40,056 nt of DNA from an uncultured Porphyromonadaceae bacterium (GTDB taxonomy: Bacteria > Bacteroidota > Bacteroidia > Bacteroidales > UBA11471). The DNA lies in the NCBI GenBank assembly GCA_900547555.1, contig URHG01000021.1, positions 1-40,056 on the forward strand, given 5' to 3'. The position numbers were made by a program, and so were the translations under genes. Positions 1 to 7,145 of the stretch are shown here, piece after piece; positions within the stretch are counted from its first letter, which is position 1; every line of letters starts with the position of its first letter. The notes under the pieces were generated by a model, which ran no database searches, was not told where the DNA came from, and worked only from the letters and a program-made list of their open reading frames with translations.

Positions 1-53
1 CCCGCGACCCTCAGCTTGGGAAGCTGATGCTCTACCAACTGAGCTACTGCCGC
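1..53 (-). tRNA. tRNA-Gly (CCC), 3' end cut by window edge
   Basis: Read leftward, the sequence begins with an acceptor 5' strand GCGGCAG, then a D-arm of the form GCTCAGTTGGTAGAGC, then an anticodon stem TCAGC/GCTGA enclosing the loop TTCCCAA, so the anticodon is CCC (glycine, GGG codons). The T-arm begins at the window edge and the 3' end is missing. A well-spaced promoter lies directly upstream. The identity follows from the cloverleaf parts seen. Confidence 0.93.
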
Positions 54-83
54 ATTTCCAATGCGGAATGCTGAAAACAGCAG

Positions 84-113
84 CAAAGATAGTCATTTTT
101 TCCCTTCCCGCAA
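84..113 (-). promoter_or_regulatory. Bacteroidota-type promoter for tRNA-Gly
   Basis: On the minus strand TTG (113-111) is followed after 19 nt by TATCTTTG (91-84), matching the known Bacteroidota sigma-ABfr consensus TTG / TAnnTTTG. It lies 30 nt from the tRNA 5' end. Confidence 0.8.
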
Positions 114-193
114 TACATACCTCGGTATTTATTTTTTATTTATCGGGGATTTTTACGGGTCGAACGAGTTTGCCGATTGTCTTTTGCCGGTGG

Positions 194-2194
194 TTATTTC
201 TTTTTCTTTTTCCATAACCGGCTTTCGTGCCTCATAAAGGGTATTTTTGACTTTTGGTCGAGATCTCCTATCTCTTTCAGCTTATCGATACCGAACATGC
301 TTTCATATATGCCGAATGGCGTGCGGATCACGATATCATCACCCTCCGTTATCTGCGGATGGGAATTTGTTTTGAGTCCTTCATTGAGGTTGTCCATGTC
401 GATCGCATTCCGTTCGATAGGCGGGAGTTCCGGTCTTTCGCGATAATACGTTCCGTTCTCTATGATCGTTTGGACATTTGGATCGATGTCCTCCGGAATA
501 GGAATCTGCGATCTGTACGTTCCCGGCGGGAGTTCCGGTCTTTCGCGATAATACGTTCCGTTTTCTATGATCGTTTGGACGTTTGGATCAATGTCCTCAG
601 GAAAAGGGATCTGCGATCTGTACGTTGCCGGTGGGAGTTCCGGTCTTTCGCGATAATACGTTCCGTTCTCTATGATCGTCCGGGCATTAGGATCGATGTC
701 CTCCGGAAAAGGAATCTGTGATCTGTATGTTGCCGGCGGAAGTTCCGGCCTTTCACGATAATACGTTCCGTTCCCTATGATCGTTTGGGCGTTGGGGTCT
801 ATGTCCGGCGAAAAAGGGATTCCCGATCGGTATGTTTCGTTCTGTATGATCGACGGAATATTGGAGTCGAGGAGCTGGAAATTTTGTTTTCCGTGTGTCT
901 TTCGGGGATAAAATCGATTCTTTTGTATCTTGTTTGCCATATGTCCTGTTCCCGAGACTGCACCACCGGTAAGACCTCCGATGAGCCCGCTTCTTCCTGC
1001 ATTTGTCAATATTTCTCCGGTAGAGAGATTATCGCCGAGAATTTCGTTTTGTCCGATGTCTTTGATAAGCGATGAAGCTGTATTTCCGAGACTTTGTGAA
1101 GAGATGTCTTGTATCATACGTCTCAAAAACGGTTTTGATATTTGAGTTGATTGTCCTGGAAGGATTTTTGACGCAATCATGTCGGCACCCGTGCCGAGAG
1201 TGGCTTGCCCGAGGCGTCGTGCCGTGGAGATCTCCTGTCCGGTTCTTTCTTCGAGAATATCGGCTTGTATATTGCTCTGTGCTAAATTATTGAAAGCTGT
1301 ATTGGCCAGCGATGCAGTTCCCGCAACTACCCCGATTGGTGCAGCGCCGATTACACTGCCGGCTATAAGAGGGGCTTCGGTTATGACATTTCCGGTTATC
1401 TCTCCGAATGTACCCATGCCTTTGGTAGGGCGGAATGATTTTTCCCGTTCTACCGCATTGTGCATTTCTTGGGTGCCGGTACTGCCTTTGGCGATGTATT
1501 CGTTGCGCCAATCCTCGGCCTCCTCGGTGGTCGCACCCTTGTAATACTGTTTTTGCATGGCATACAGGGCTCTGATCATATCTGAGTTGCGCGATATGGC
1601 CTGTTCGTCTTCTTCCGTTCCTATTTGGTCTTCGATGCGTTTCCGCCGTTCGGCAATATCTTTTCGCAACGATCTTATCGACCAGTTTATCTGTTGTATG
1701 TTATTGCGATCGAGTTCGGGATTTTGATCGAGATGCCGCAGCCCGTTTCTGATATCATCTTCATGACTTCTTTTCCTCATGAACTGACCGTAATTGTATT
1801 TTGCATTGTTTGCAAGTCTTTTAAGTGATTGCTTGAATCCTTCTTTGAACGTGGTAATAGGTTGCTGTTCGGTTTCGTACACCGGTACGGTATCCCGGGG
1901 AACTTGCCCATTTTGAGCCGATAATAACTCTATGTCGGGGCTACCCCATATACCCCTACCGTCTTGTAGGGGAATACCCCGAAAATAGTTTGGAAATGCG
2001 GAGAAGAAGGGGTCGTTGGCCGGTATGTGTCTTATGCCGTAGTCGATTTCCGGAACGGTGTCGGAGGGAGATCCGATCAGGGTGTGAATCGCTGTCGAAG
2101 AGGAGTCGGCCGGCATACCGTAGTGTGCGTAATGGCCCAGTTGTCGTTGCAGTCGGCTGTCGATGCGGGCCCAAGGCTTATGCGGATTGCTCAT
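194..2194 (-). CDS. Phage-like internal virion / ejection-type protein with C-terminal 35-residue repeats
   Basis: This 666-residue protein is not recognised with certainty. Residues about 110-230 are charged and helical-looking. Residues about 255-300 form a glycine/alanine-rich hydrophobic stretch of the kind seen in podovirus DNA-ejection proteins that insert into membranes. Residues about 450-590 hold four near-identical 35-residue repeats, and the protein ends in five lysines. It overlaps the upstream gene (2178-2675) by 17 bp, so the two are translationally coupled and part of one leftward operon with 2700-3227. Its phage connection is inferred mainly from that operon, which faces a terminase gene, and from its low-complexity, helix-plus-membrane build. 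No signal peptide is seen. Alternative: a surface or secreted repeat protein unrelated to phage. Confidence 0.5.
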   Translation of the reverse strand: MSNPHKPWARIDSRLQRQLGHYAHYGMPADSSSTAIHTLIGSPSDTVPEIDYGIRHIPANDPFFSAFPNYFRGIPLQDGRGIWGSPDIELLSAQNGQVPRDTVPVYETEQQPITTFKEGFKQSLKRLANNAKYNYGQFMRKRSHEDDIRNGLRHLDQNPELDRNNIQQINWSIRSLRKDIAERRKRIEDQIGTEEDEQAISRNSDMIRALYAMQKQYYKGATTEEAEDWRNEYIAKGSTGTQEMHNAVEREKSFRPTKGMGTFGEITGNVITEAPLIAGSVIGAAPIGVVAGTASLANTAFNNLAQSNIQADILEERTGQEISTARRLGQATLGTGADMIASKILPGQSTQISKPFLRRMIQDISSQSLGNTASSLIKDIGQNEILGDNLSTGEILTNAGRSGLIGGLTGGAVSGTGHMANKIQKNRFYPRKTHGKQNFQLLDSNIPSIIQNETYRSGIPFSPDIDPNAQTIIGNGTYYRERPELPPATYRSQIPFPEDIDPNARTIIENGTYYRERPELPPATYRSQIPFPEDIDPNVQTIIENGTYYRERPELPPGTYRSQIPIPEDIDPNVQTIIENGTYYRERPELPPIERNAIDMDNLNEGLKTNSHPQITEGDDIVIRTPFGIYESMFGIDKLKEIGDLDQKSKIPFMRHESRLWKKKKK
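420..839 (-). repeat. Four tandem 105-bp repeats inside the 666-residue gene
   Basis: Four copies of a 105-bp unit begin at about 420, 525, 630 and 735 on the plus strand. Each encodes 35 residues with the pattern YRsxIPxPeDIDPN, then TII.NGTYYRERPELPP. The copies are in frame and differ at only a few positions each; the copy nearest 839 is the most diverged. The DNA similarity is high enough to allow copy-number change by recombination or slippage. Confidence 0.95.
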
Positions 2195-2675
2195 AGGTAA
2201 AGATTTTTTTTACGGGTGAATACATTCTTTCGACTTGCTTCTCAGCCTCTTGCGGGGAAAGTCCGCGGGCGATAAGTTCGTTGAAAGCATAAAATTTCTG
2301 TTGGTCGGCCGTTGAGGAGGCCGTATCGTTTTCGGGAATGCGGGCGAGCCGTTCGGGAGGAGGCATCAGTTGTCCCGGCAACCGTCGCATGATGTAGAGG
2401 AATCCCTCTTGTTGGGGATAATCCATGTGCGAGCGGAGGTGTTGGACGATGAGCTGTTCGAGCCGTTGTCCGTTGGATCCGGGGAGAGATACTTCCTTTT
2501 CCCGACAGGGTCTTTTCCCCAACAGGGCGAGTGCCTTGCCCAACTCGTCGAGCCGGCATGCTGCTTCGCTGTCTCCTTTCATATCCGACATGCAGATGCT
2601 GAAAAAACCTTTCCCGTCGGCTACCTTACGGCGTAAGTCGCGAGGCGGGTTATCGGTATATTCTGTTTTCTTCAT
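2178..2675 (-). CDS. Small protein of the phage-like operon, unknown function
   Basis: This 165-residue charged soluble protein (starts MKKTEYTDNPPRDLRRK) has no motif I recognise. It is rich in Arg, Glu and Gln and looks mostly helical, with no signal peptide or membrane segment. It sits 24 nt after the 175-residue gene and overlaps the 666-residue gene by 17 bp, so the three are almost certainly one transcript. In phage structural operons, small proteins at this place are often scaffold, connector or minor virion proteins, but nothing in the sequence decides between these. Confidence 0.6.
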   Translation of the reverse strand: MKKTEYTDNPPRDLRRKVADGKGFFSICMSDMKGDSEAACRLDELGKALALLGKRPCREKEVSLPGSNGQRLEQLIVQHLRSHMDYPQQEGFLYIMRRLPGQLMPPPERLARIPENDTASSTADQQKFYAFNELIARGLSPQEAEKQVERMYSPVKKIFTYEQSA

Positions 2676-2699
2676 TTGTTTTTCCTTTCTTTTTTTGAG

Positions 2700-3227
2700 T
2701 TACATGCCGCCCAGTACTCGACCGGCTCCTCCCACAAAGGCCGAAGCGATTTGCGTGTAGGAGTTGAGTGCCTGCGTCATGGACTGGTGAGCTGCATTGC
2801 GGAAGTCGGAGGCTTGCTGTGCCCACAGGTTATACTTCTGGTTGTTCAGAGCCATGGAGTTGTTGATGTAGTTGTTAAGGACGTTGTTCTTCCAGTTCGA
2901 CATGTTTGCTCCTATTTGGCTGTAAGTATTGCCCATGAGGGCGGCGTTGTTGTTTTGTTGGGCTGCGAGAGCTTCGGGGGTTGCTCCGGTAACGGCGGCC
3001 ATGTTGTAGCTTTGGGCGTTTTGTTGACGCATCTGGTCCTGCATGCTGCGCATCATCGATTGCACGTCCGAATGGTTCATGTAATCTCCATAGTATTCGC
3101 TGTTGAAGATATTGTCGAGTTGCGCTTGTTGATTGCTGAGCGAGTTCAACGCTTCTGCTTGGGCCGCTTTTGCGGCGCGTCGGTTACGGGCGTTGCGGAT
3201 AATTCCGCTGAGTAAGCTGACTATCAT
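2700..3227 (-). CDS. Phage-like internal virion (DNA-transfer type) protein
   Basis: This 175-residue protein starts with a short hydrophobic helix followed by a basic segment (MIVSLLSGIIRNARNRRAAK). A Gln/Asn/Ala/Met-rich helical body follows, and it ends in Gly/Ala (IASAFVGGAGRVLGGM). This build and composition (short N-terminal amphipathic segment, long helical NQ-rich body, glycine-rich end) are typical of small internal virion or ejection proteins of short-tailed phages such as the T7 gp14 and P22 gp7 types. No single diagnostic motif is visible, so the call rests on build and on the terminase gene facing it across 116 bp. It is the first gene of a three-gene leftward operon. Confidence 0.5.
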   Translation of the reverse strand: MIVSLLSGIIRNARNRRAAKAAQAEALNSLSNQQAQLDNIFNSEYYGDYMNHSDVQSMMRSMQDQMRQQNAQSYNMAAVTGATPEALAAQQNNNAALMGNTYSQIGANMSNWKNNVLNNYINNSMALNNQKYNLWAQQASDFRNAAHQSMTQALNSYTQIASAFVGGAGRVLGGM

Positions 3228-3286
3228 ATTCTGTCTGTATTTTTTTGAGGTTAATACTGTTTTTTGTAAAGAATCACATCACACCG

Positions 3287-3294
3287 CAAATATC
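3287..3294 (-). promoter_or_regulatory. Candidate -7 element for the 3227-194 operon
   Basis: The minus strand reads GATATTTG (3294-3287), one mismatch from TAnnTTTG, 59 nt before the start at 3227. No TTG lies at the expected -33 distance. It overlaps one arm of the dyad. Weak on its own. Confidence 0.25.
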
Positions 3295-3312
3295 ACCCTG
3301 TAAATTTGTCTC
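3295..3312 (+). promoter_or_regulatory. Candidate promoter (-7 only) for the small gene and terminase
   Basis: TAAATTTG (3301-3308) matches TAnnTTTG fully, is preceded by ACCCTG and followed by TCTC, and lies 35 nt before the ATG at 3344. No TTG sits 19-21 nt upstream. The same arrangement, ACCCT, TACATTTG, CCTC, precedes the 868-residue gene at 10096. Confidence 0.45.
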
Positions 3313-3343
3313 CCGATGTGATATTTATAAAATCGTAGAACTT

Positions 3344-3592
3344 ATGAAAGAAAATAGACTTGGAATTGGGCCGGAGGAGAATCCGGCATACGGGCATACC
3401 GATCGTCGCGAAGAGATGCTCGACCTCTGTTATAATCGTTTGAAAGAGCTGATACCCGAGTGTACCAGCGAGGTGAATCTGTTGAAGTGTATAGAAATAC
3501 TCGAGAAACGGGGAAAGGTGTCGCCGGGCGAAAGCGGCGATACGTTGTCGGTGATCGCCGATACTCTCGACCGCCTTGCCGCCTTACGTTGA
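3344..3592 (+). CDS. Small protein upstream of terminase, unknown (possible small terminase or regulator)
   Basis: The ATG at 3344 gives 82 residues; a longer reading to 3245 would run through the -7 element, so the short form is chosen. The protein is charged and looks helical (segments around RREEMLDLCYNRLKELI and VNLLKCIEILEKRG). I see no known motif. It ends 60 nt before the terminase gene with no terminator between, so the two are probably co-transcribed. Its size and its place directly before a terminase large subunit fit a small terminase subunit, but a true small terminase is usually longer and has an N-terminal DNA-binding helix-turn-helix that I cannot point to here. Confidence 0.6.
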   Translation: MKENRLGIGPEENPAYGHTDRREEMLDLCYNRLKELIPECTSEVNLLKCIEILEKRGKVSPGESGDTLSVIADTLDRLAALR

Positions 3593-3652
3593 CGTTTTGA
3601 TAAAAAACGCACCCGGGCTTTCTCTTTACACCGCAATTTTGCGGAAAAAAGC

Positions 3653-5662
3653 ATGAACGGAACAGTTGACGATATAAATGCTATGTTGGAAGAGAATGAT
3701 CGTAGGAATTGCTTGCATTCGGAACCGTATTGTCCCGAAACCGGTGAAGGCTCGGTCGTGGGCGAACGTGTCGTCCTGCACCTACCCGATGCTCCGATAC
3801 CGTTGCAGTATATTCCCCGGGAAATGCTCGATGAGGTGGAACTCGTGAGCGGATTGTGCCGGTGCGGTTCTCTCTCGGCTTTTATAGAAAAAGAGTTGGG
3901 GTATGCTCCTTGTCCGCGTTGGAAAGAAGAGGTATGGAGGCGCTGGGTAAAAGTGCGTATTCGCTACGATTTTGAGTTTTGGGCCGTAATGTTTGTACGT
4001 GTCAAAGACAAGATGGGCGATGGCGATGTACCTTTTCGCCTGAATCGACCGCAACGTAAATTATTGCTCCGGCTCGAGACGCAACGGCGGGCGGGAAAGC
4101 CCGTACGTCTTATCCTGTTGAAAGCAAGGCAATGGGGCGGTTCCACGCTCGTACAACTTTATATGGCGTGGATACAGCTGGTACACCGCAAGAATTGGCA
4201 CAGCGTGATATGTGCTCATCTGAAAGATGCGGCTGCCCATATAAAAGGTATTTATACCAAATTGCTCGACAGCTATCCCGCCTGGCTTATGCCCGACGGC
4301 GTGCCGCCCCGTTTCCGTCCCTATGAACGAACTGGTAACACATCGGTCATCGAGGGTTCAGGAAGCCGTGTTACCGTAACGTCGGCCGAGACACCCGAGT
4401 CGGTTCGGGGTTCCGACGCAGTCATGGCACATCTCTCCGAGGTGGCTTTTTGGCCGCGGACGCGGCAGCGTTCGCCCGAGTCGTTGGTGCGTTCGGTGTG
4501 CGGGTCGGTGGCGTTGTTGCCCGATTCTCTGATTGTCATGGAGAGTACGGCCAACGGTACGGGTAATTATTTTCATCAGGAATGCGAACGGGCCAAACGC
4601 GGAGAGAGCGACAAGGAGTTCCTTTTCATTCCTTGGTACGAAATAGAGATGTACGCGGTTCCCGTCGACGACCCGGCAACTTTTGCCGCTTCGCTCGACG
4701 AGTACGAAATTTCTTTATGGCGGCGCGGGGCGACGCTCGAAGCGATAGCTTGGTATAGGCAGAAGCGCAGAGAGTATGCCGACCATGCCGATATGATGGC
4801 CGAATATCCGTCGGACGATGTCGAAGCATTCAATCACAGCGGCGAGCGGGTGTTCGACATACGGCAAGTGCAGCGTTTACGGGAATCCTGCCGTCCCCCC
4901 GATCGGGTGGGCGAAGTGTGTGGAAAGACGGCGTTCGGCCGGGAGTCGCTCGAAGAGTTGCGTTTTGTCGATGAATCGGCCGGAAAGTTGCAGGTGTGGG
5001 CATTGCCCGATGAAGAAGCTCGGGTCAAAGGTCGTTACATCGCCGTGGTGGACATCGGAGGCCGCTCTGCCTCGGCCGATTATTCGGTCATTGTCGTTTT
5101 TGACCGCTACTGGCAGATGCACGGAGGCGTACCCGAGGTCGTTGCTCAGTGGCGGGGACATATCGACCACGACCTCTTGGCGTGGAAGGCGGCACAGATA
5201 GCCGCCTTTTACCACGATGCCCTCTTGGTTATAGAGAGCAATACGCTCGAAACGGAACATACCGACGGCGAACATACCGAGTATATTCTCGATACCCTTT
5301 CCGATGCCTACTCTCATCTCTATGCAAGGGCTTCTTCGGAAATGATACGTTCTTCGGCTCCTTCCCGATGGGGATTCCATATGAACCGTTCGACCAAGAC
5401 GCTCATCATCAACCATCAGATACAGATGCTGCGGGAATGCGGATATGTAGAACGTGATTTGTTGGCTTGTTACGAACATGATGTTTTCGAGCGTAAACCC
5501 AACGGTAGTTTCGGTGCAATGGACGGGCATCACGACGATATACTCATAACCCGTTGCATCGGCACCTACATCTGCTATACCGAGCCGCTTCCCGTGCCGG
5601 CCGCTTCGCACCGTGTATCGCCCCGATGTTCGTCAATGCCTGTCAGCGAGGCCAGTATGTAG
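3653..5662 (+). CDS. Phage terminase large subunit (TerL) homologue
   Basis: This 669-residue protein has the two domains of a phage DNA-packaging motor. The ATPase domain shows a Walker A-like loop KARQWGGST at residues 157-165 and a Walker B-type segment ending in Glu263 (HLSEVAFW). The motif TSAETPESVRGSDA before Walker B is typical of large terminases. The C-terminal RNase-H-fold nuclease domain keeps its acidic metal ligands: Asp467 (VVDIGGR), Glu528 (VIESN) and Asp628/Asp629 (GHHDD). All catalytic positions are intact and there is no frameshift. About 100 residues precede the ATPase core. In phage this protein pumps DNA into the prohead through the portal and cuts it. It lies directly upstream of rplU, with no prophage around it, and its base usage looks like the neighbouring host genes. 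Confidence 0.85.
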   Translation: MNGTVDDINAMLEENDRRNCLHSEPYCPETGEGSVVGERVVLHLPDAPIPLQYIPREMLDEVELVSGLCRCGSLSAFIEKELGYAPCPRWKEEVWRRWVKVRIRYDFEFWAVMFVRVKDKMGDGDVPFRLNRPQRKLLLRLETQRRAGKPVRLILLKARQWGGSTLVQLYMAWIQLVHRKNWHSVICAHLKDAAAHIKGIYTKLLDSYPAWLMPDGVPPRFRPYERTGNTSVIEGSGSRVTVTSAETPESVRGSDAVMAHLSEVAFWPRTRQRSPESLVRSVCGSVALLPDSLIVMESTANGTGNYFHQECERAKRGESDKEFLFIPWYEIEMYAVPVDDPATFAASLDEYEISLWRRGATLEAIAWYRQKRREYADHADMMAEYPSDDVEAFNHSGERVFDIRQVQRLRESCRPPDRVGEVCGKTAFGRESLEELRFVDESAGKLQVWALPDEEARVKGRYIAVVDIGGRSASADYSVIVVFDRYWQMHGGVPEVVAQWRGHIDHDLLAWKAAQIAAFYHDALLVIESNTLETEHTDGEHTEYILDTLSDAYSHLYARASSEMIRSSAPSRWGFHMNRSTKTLIINHQIQMLRECGYVERDLLACYEHDVFERKPNGSFGAMDGHHDDILITRCIGTYICYTEPLPVPAASHRVSPRCSSMPVSEASM

Positions 5663-5691
5663 GGAAAGTGAGAAAAACATCGGCAAAAAAT

Positions 5692-5722
5692 TTGGGTTAT
5701 TGAAAATAAGTGCGTAAATTTG
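5692..5722 (+). promoter_or_regulatory. Promoter of rplU-rpmA
   Basis: TTG (5692-5694), 20 nt, then TAAATTTG (5715-5722) matches the Bacteroidota consensus. It gives a leader of roughly 75-80 nt before rplU. Confidence 0.8.
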
Positions 5723-5724
5723 CG

Positions 5725-5754
5725 GCTCTTATTCCGTAACGGGTACATAAGAGC
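5725..5754 (+). promoter_or_regulatory. Structured rplU leader hairpin
   Basis: GCTCTTAT (5725-5732) pairs with ATAAGAGC (5747-5754), with a tiny inner CCG/CGG pairing at 5734-5742. It starts within a few bases of the expected transcript start of a ribosomal-protein operon, where autoregulatory leader structures are common. A role in L21 feedback is inference. Confidence 0.45.
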
Positions 5755-5806
5755 GGCTCACGACGAGCGGCCACCCGGCGGAGGTAACCTGTATAACCTA
5801 TAACAG

Positions 5807-6118
5807 ATGTACGTAATTGTAGAAATTCAAGGACAACAGTTCAAAGCCGAAGCCGGCAAGAGACTGTATGTTCATCGTTTGGCCGCAGAGCAAGGTGCTG
5901 CTGTCGAATTTGACAAAGTATTGTTGGTAGACAACGACGGAGCCGTGAAAGTAGGCGCTCCCACCGTAGAAGGTGCAAAAGTAGTTTGCGAAGTTCTCTC
6001 TCATCTCAAAGGCGAACGTATCATCGTCTTCAAGAAAAAAAGAAGAAAAGGATATCGTAAACGCAACGGCCACCGCCAATGCTTTACCGAAGTGTTAATT
6101 AAAGATATTGTTGCTTAA
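5807..6118 (+). CDS. rplU: 50S ribosomal protein L21
   Basis: The 103-residue product begins MYVIVEIQGQQFKAEAG and contains the basic stretch KGERIIVFKKKRRKGYRKRNGH, which is the conserved rRNA-binding end of bacterial L21; the length is normal. L21 is a structural protein of the large ribosomal subunit. The gene is followed after 23 nt by rpmA (L27), the usual bacterial pairing, and is driven by a clear promoter at 5692-5722 with a structured leader. Upstream lies the terminase-like gene on the same strand, with no terminator visible between. Confidence 0.97.
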   Translation: MYVIVEIQGQQFKAEAGKRLYVHRLAAEQGAAVEFDKVLLVDNDGAVKVGAPTVEGAKVVCEVLSHLKGERIIVFKKKRRKGYRKRNGHRQCFTEVLIKDIVA

Positions 6119-6141
6119 ACCACTGATTAAACGAGAAGAAA

Positions 6142-6399
6142 ATGGCACACAAGAAAGGTGTCGGTAGTTCGAAGAACGGCCGCGAATCAGAAAGTAAAAG
6201 ATTAGGTGTAAAAATCTTTGGCGGACAAGTAGCGAAAGCTGGAAATATCCTCGTGCGTCAGAGAGGTACGGTACATCACCCCGGTGTAAACGTAGGTATA
6301 GGTAAAGACCATACTTTGTTTGCGCTTATCGACGGTGTTGTCGTATTCCGTAAAAAACAAGACAACCGTTCGTACGTTTCGGTTGAACCCCAAAACTAA
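6142..6399 (+). CDS. rpmA: 50S ribosomal protein L27
   Basis: The 85-residue product begins MAHKKGVGSSKNGRESESKR and contains the L27 signature region VRQRGTVHHPGVNVGIGKD. L27 sits near the peptidyl-transferase centre, where its flexible N-terminus reaches toward the tRNA ends. No N-terminal pre-sequence of the Firmicutes type is present; the protein starts directly with the mature AHKKG end. It is the second gene of the rplU operon and ends 57 nt before a strong hairpin terminator. Confidence 0.97.
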   Translation: MAHKKGVGSSKNGRESESKRLGVKIFGGQVAKAGNILVRQRGTVHHPGVNVGIGKDHTLFALIDGVVVFRKKQDNRSYVSVEPQN

Positions 6400-6456
6400 G
6401 ATTATTCCTCAGAGGCGACGTTTGCCGTTGCAAATAAGGAACATAGACAAGTCTGT

Positions 6457-6492
6457 AAACAGGGTGTATCGTTATAACGATACACCCTGTTT
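6457..6492 (+). terminator. Terminator hairpin after rpmA
   Basis: A perfect 36-nt inverted repeat: 16-bp arms starting AAACAGGGTGTATCGT and a TATA loop. The right arm ends in TTT. It closes the rplU-rpmA operon. Confidence 0.85.
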
Positions 6493-6562
6493 CGCTTTGG
6501 GAAATACCGGATTTCGGAATCGGATTCACCGTAATTTTTAAGTCTTTGTTATAAAGATTAAT

Positions 6563-6592
6563 TTGAGAGACGGGGCGAAAAGCGTATCTTTG
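6563..6592 (+). promoter_or_regulatory. Promoter of the phosphatase operon
   Basis: TTG (6563-6565), 19 nt, TATCTTTG (6585-6592), a full consensus match 30 nt before the ATG at 6623. This also rules out the longer TTG start at 6563. Confidence 0.8.
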
Positions 6593-6622
6593 CAGAAATT
6601 TAAGAAAATCATACTGTTGCAT

Positions 6623-7123
6623 ATGCCTTCTCCTTCCGATACCATCCGTCCTTATCGCATACTTTTTGTCTGTTTGGGAAATATCTGCCGTTCACCGGCA
6701 GCTGAAGGTATCATGCGGCATTTGGTCGAAAAACGAGGATTGACCGATTTGTTTGTCATCGATTCGGCCGGGACATACGGAGGGCATGCCGGTGATTTAC
6801 CCGATCCCCGTATGTGTTCTCATGCCTCCCGCAGAGGCTATTCGCTCGAGCATCACTCCCGCAAGATAACAGGGGAAGATTTCGATCGCTTCGATCTGAT
6901 TATCGGTATGGACGATATGAATGTTGAGAATTTGCGCCGTTTGGCACCCGATGTTGATTCGTTGGCGAAAATTCACCGCATGACCGAGTATAATAGGCAT
7001 TTCCTCCACGACCATGTTCCCGACCCATATTACAGCGGAGCCGATGGATTTGAATTGGTTCTCGATTTGCTCGAAGATGCGTGCGACGGCTTGTTGAGTA
7101 CACTTGTCGATGGTAATGTGTAG
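6623..7123 (+). CDS. Low-molecular-weight protein-tyrosine phosphatase
   Basis: The 166-residue product carries the P-loop C17-LGNIC-R23-S at its N-terminus (the CX5R active site of low-molecular-weight phosphatases) and the general-acid motif D134-PYY, so all catalytic residues are present. Enzymes of this family remove phosphate from phosphotyrosine, often on tyrosine kinases of capsule export, or act on small phosphates. The start at 6623 is chosen because the promoter's -7 element lies just upstream at 6585-6592. The exported DUF4919-like gene follows after 22 nt in the same operon. No tyrosine kinase or capsule gene is nearby, so the substrate is not known. Confidence 0.9.
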   Translation: MPSPSDTIRPYRILFVCLGNICRSPAAEGIMRHLVEKRGLTDLFVIDSAGTYGGHAGDLPDPRMCSHASRRGYSLEHHSRKITGEDFDRFDLIIGMDDMNVENLRRLAPDVDSLAKIHRMTEYNRHFLHDHVPDPYYSGADGFELVLDLLEDACDGLLSTLVDGNV

Positions 7124-7145
7124 TGGGGGCGATATATTTTTGTTT

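Larger units (their letters stand above)
3273..3326. promoter_or_regulatory. Nested dyads in the divergent intergenic region
   Basis: Two overlapping inverted repeats lie between the divergent genes at 3227 and 3344. AAATATCAC (3288-3296) pairs with GTGATATTT (3318-3326) across 21 nt, and ATCACATC (3273-3280) pairs with GATGTGAT (3315-3322). They contain TCACA/TGTGA half-sites and flank a -7-like element, as an operator would. Regulator unknown. Confidence 0.4.

Noticed and set aside
187..225. Imperfect inverted repeat at the end of the 666-residue gene as a terminator
   Set aside because: The arms have a bulge and no T-run follows leftward.
420..839. Regular repeats that could be taken for a CRISPR array
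   Set aside because: The units are contiguous 105-bp, in frame and coding; there are no short repeats with unique spacers and no cas genes.
4877..5611. 244-residue leftward reading frame opposite the terminase
   Set aside because: Shadow of a gene with intact motifs; no recognisable domain.
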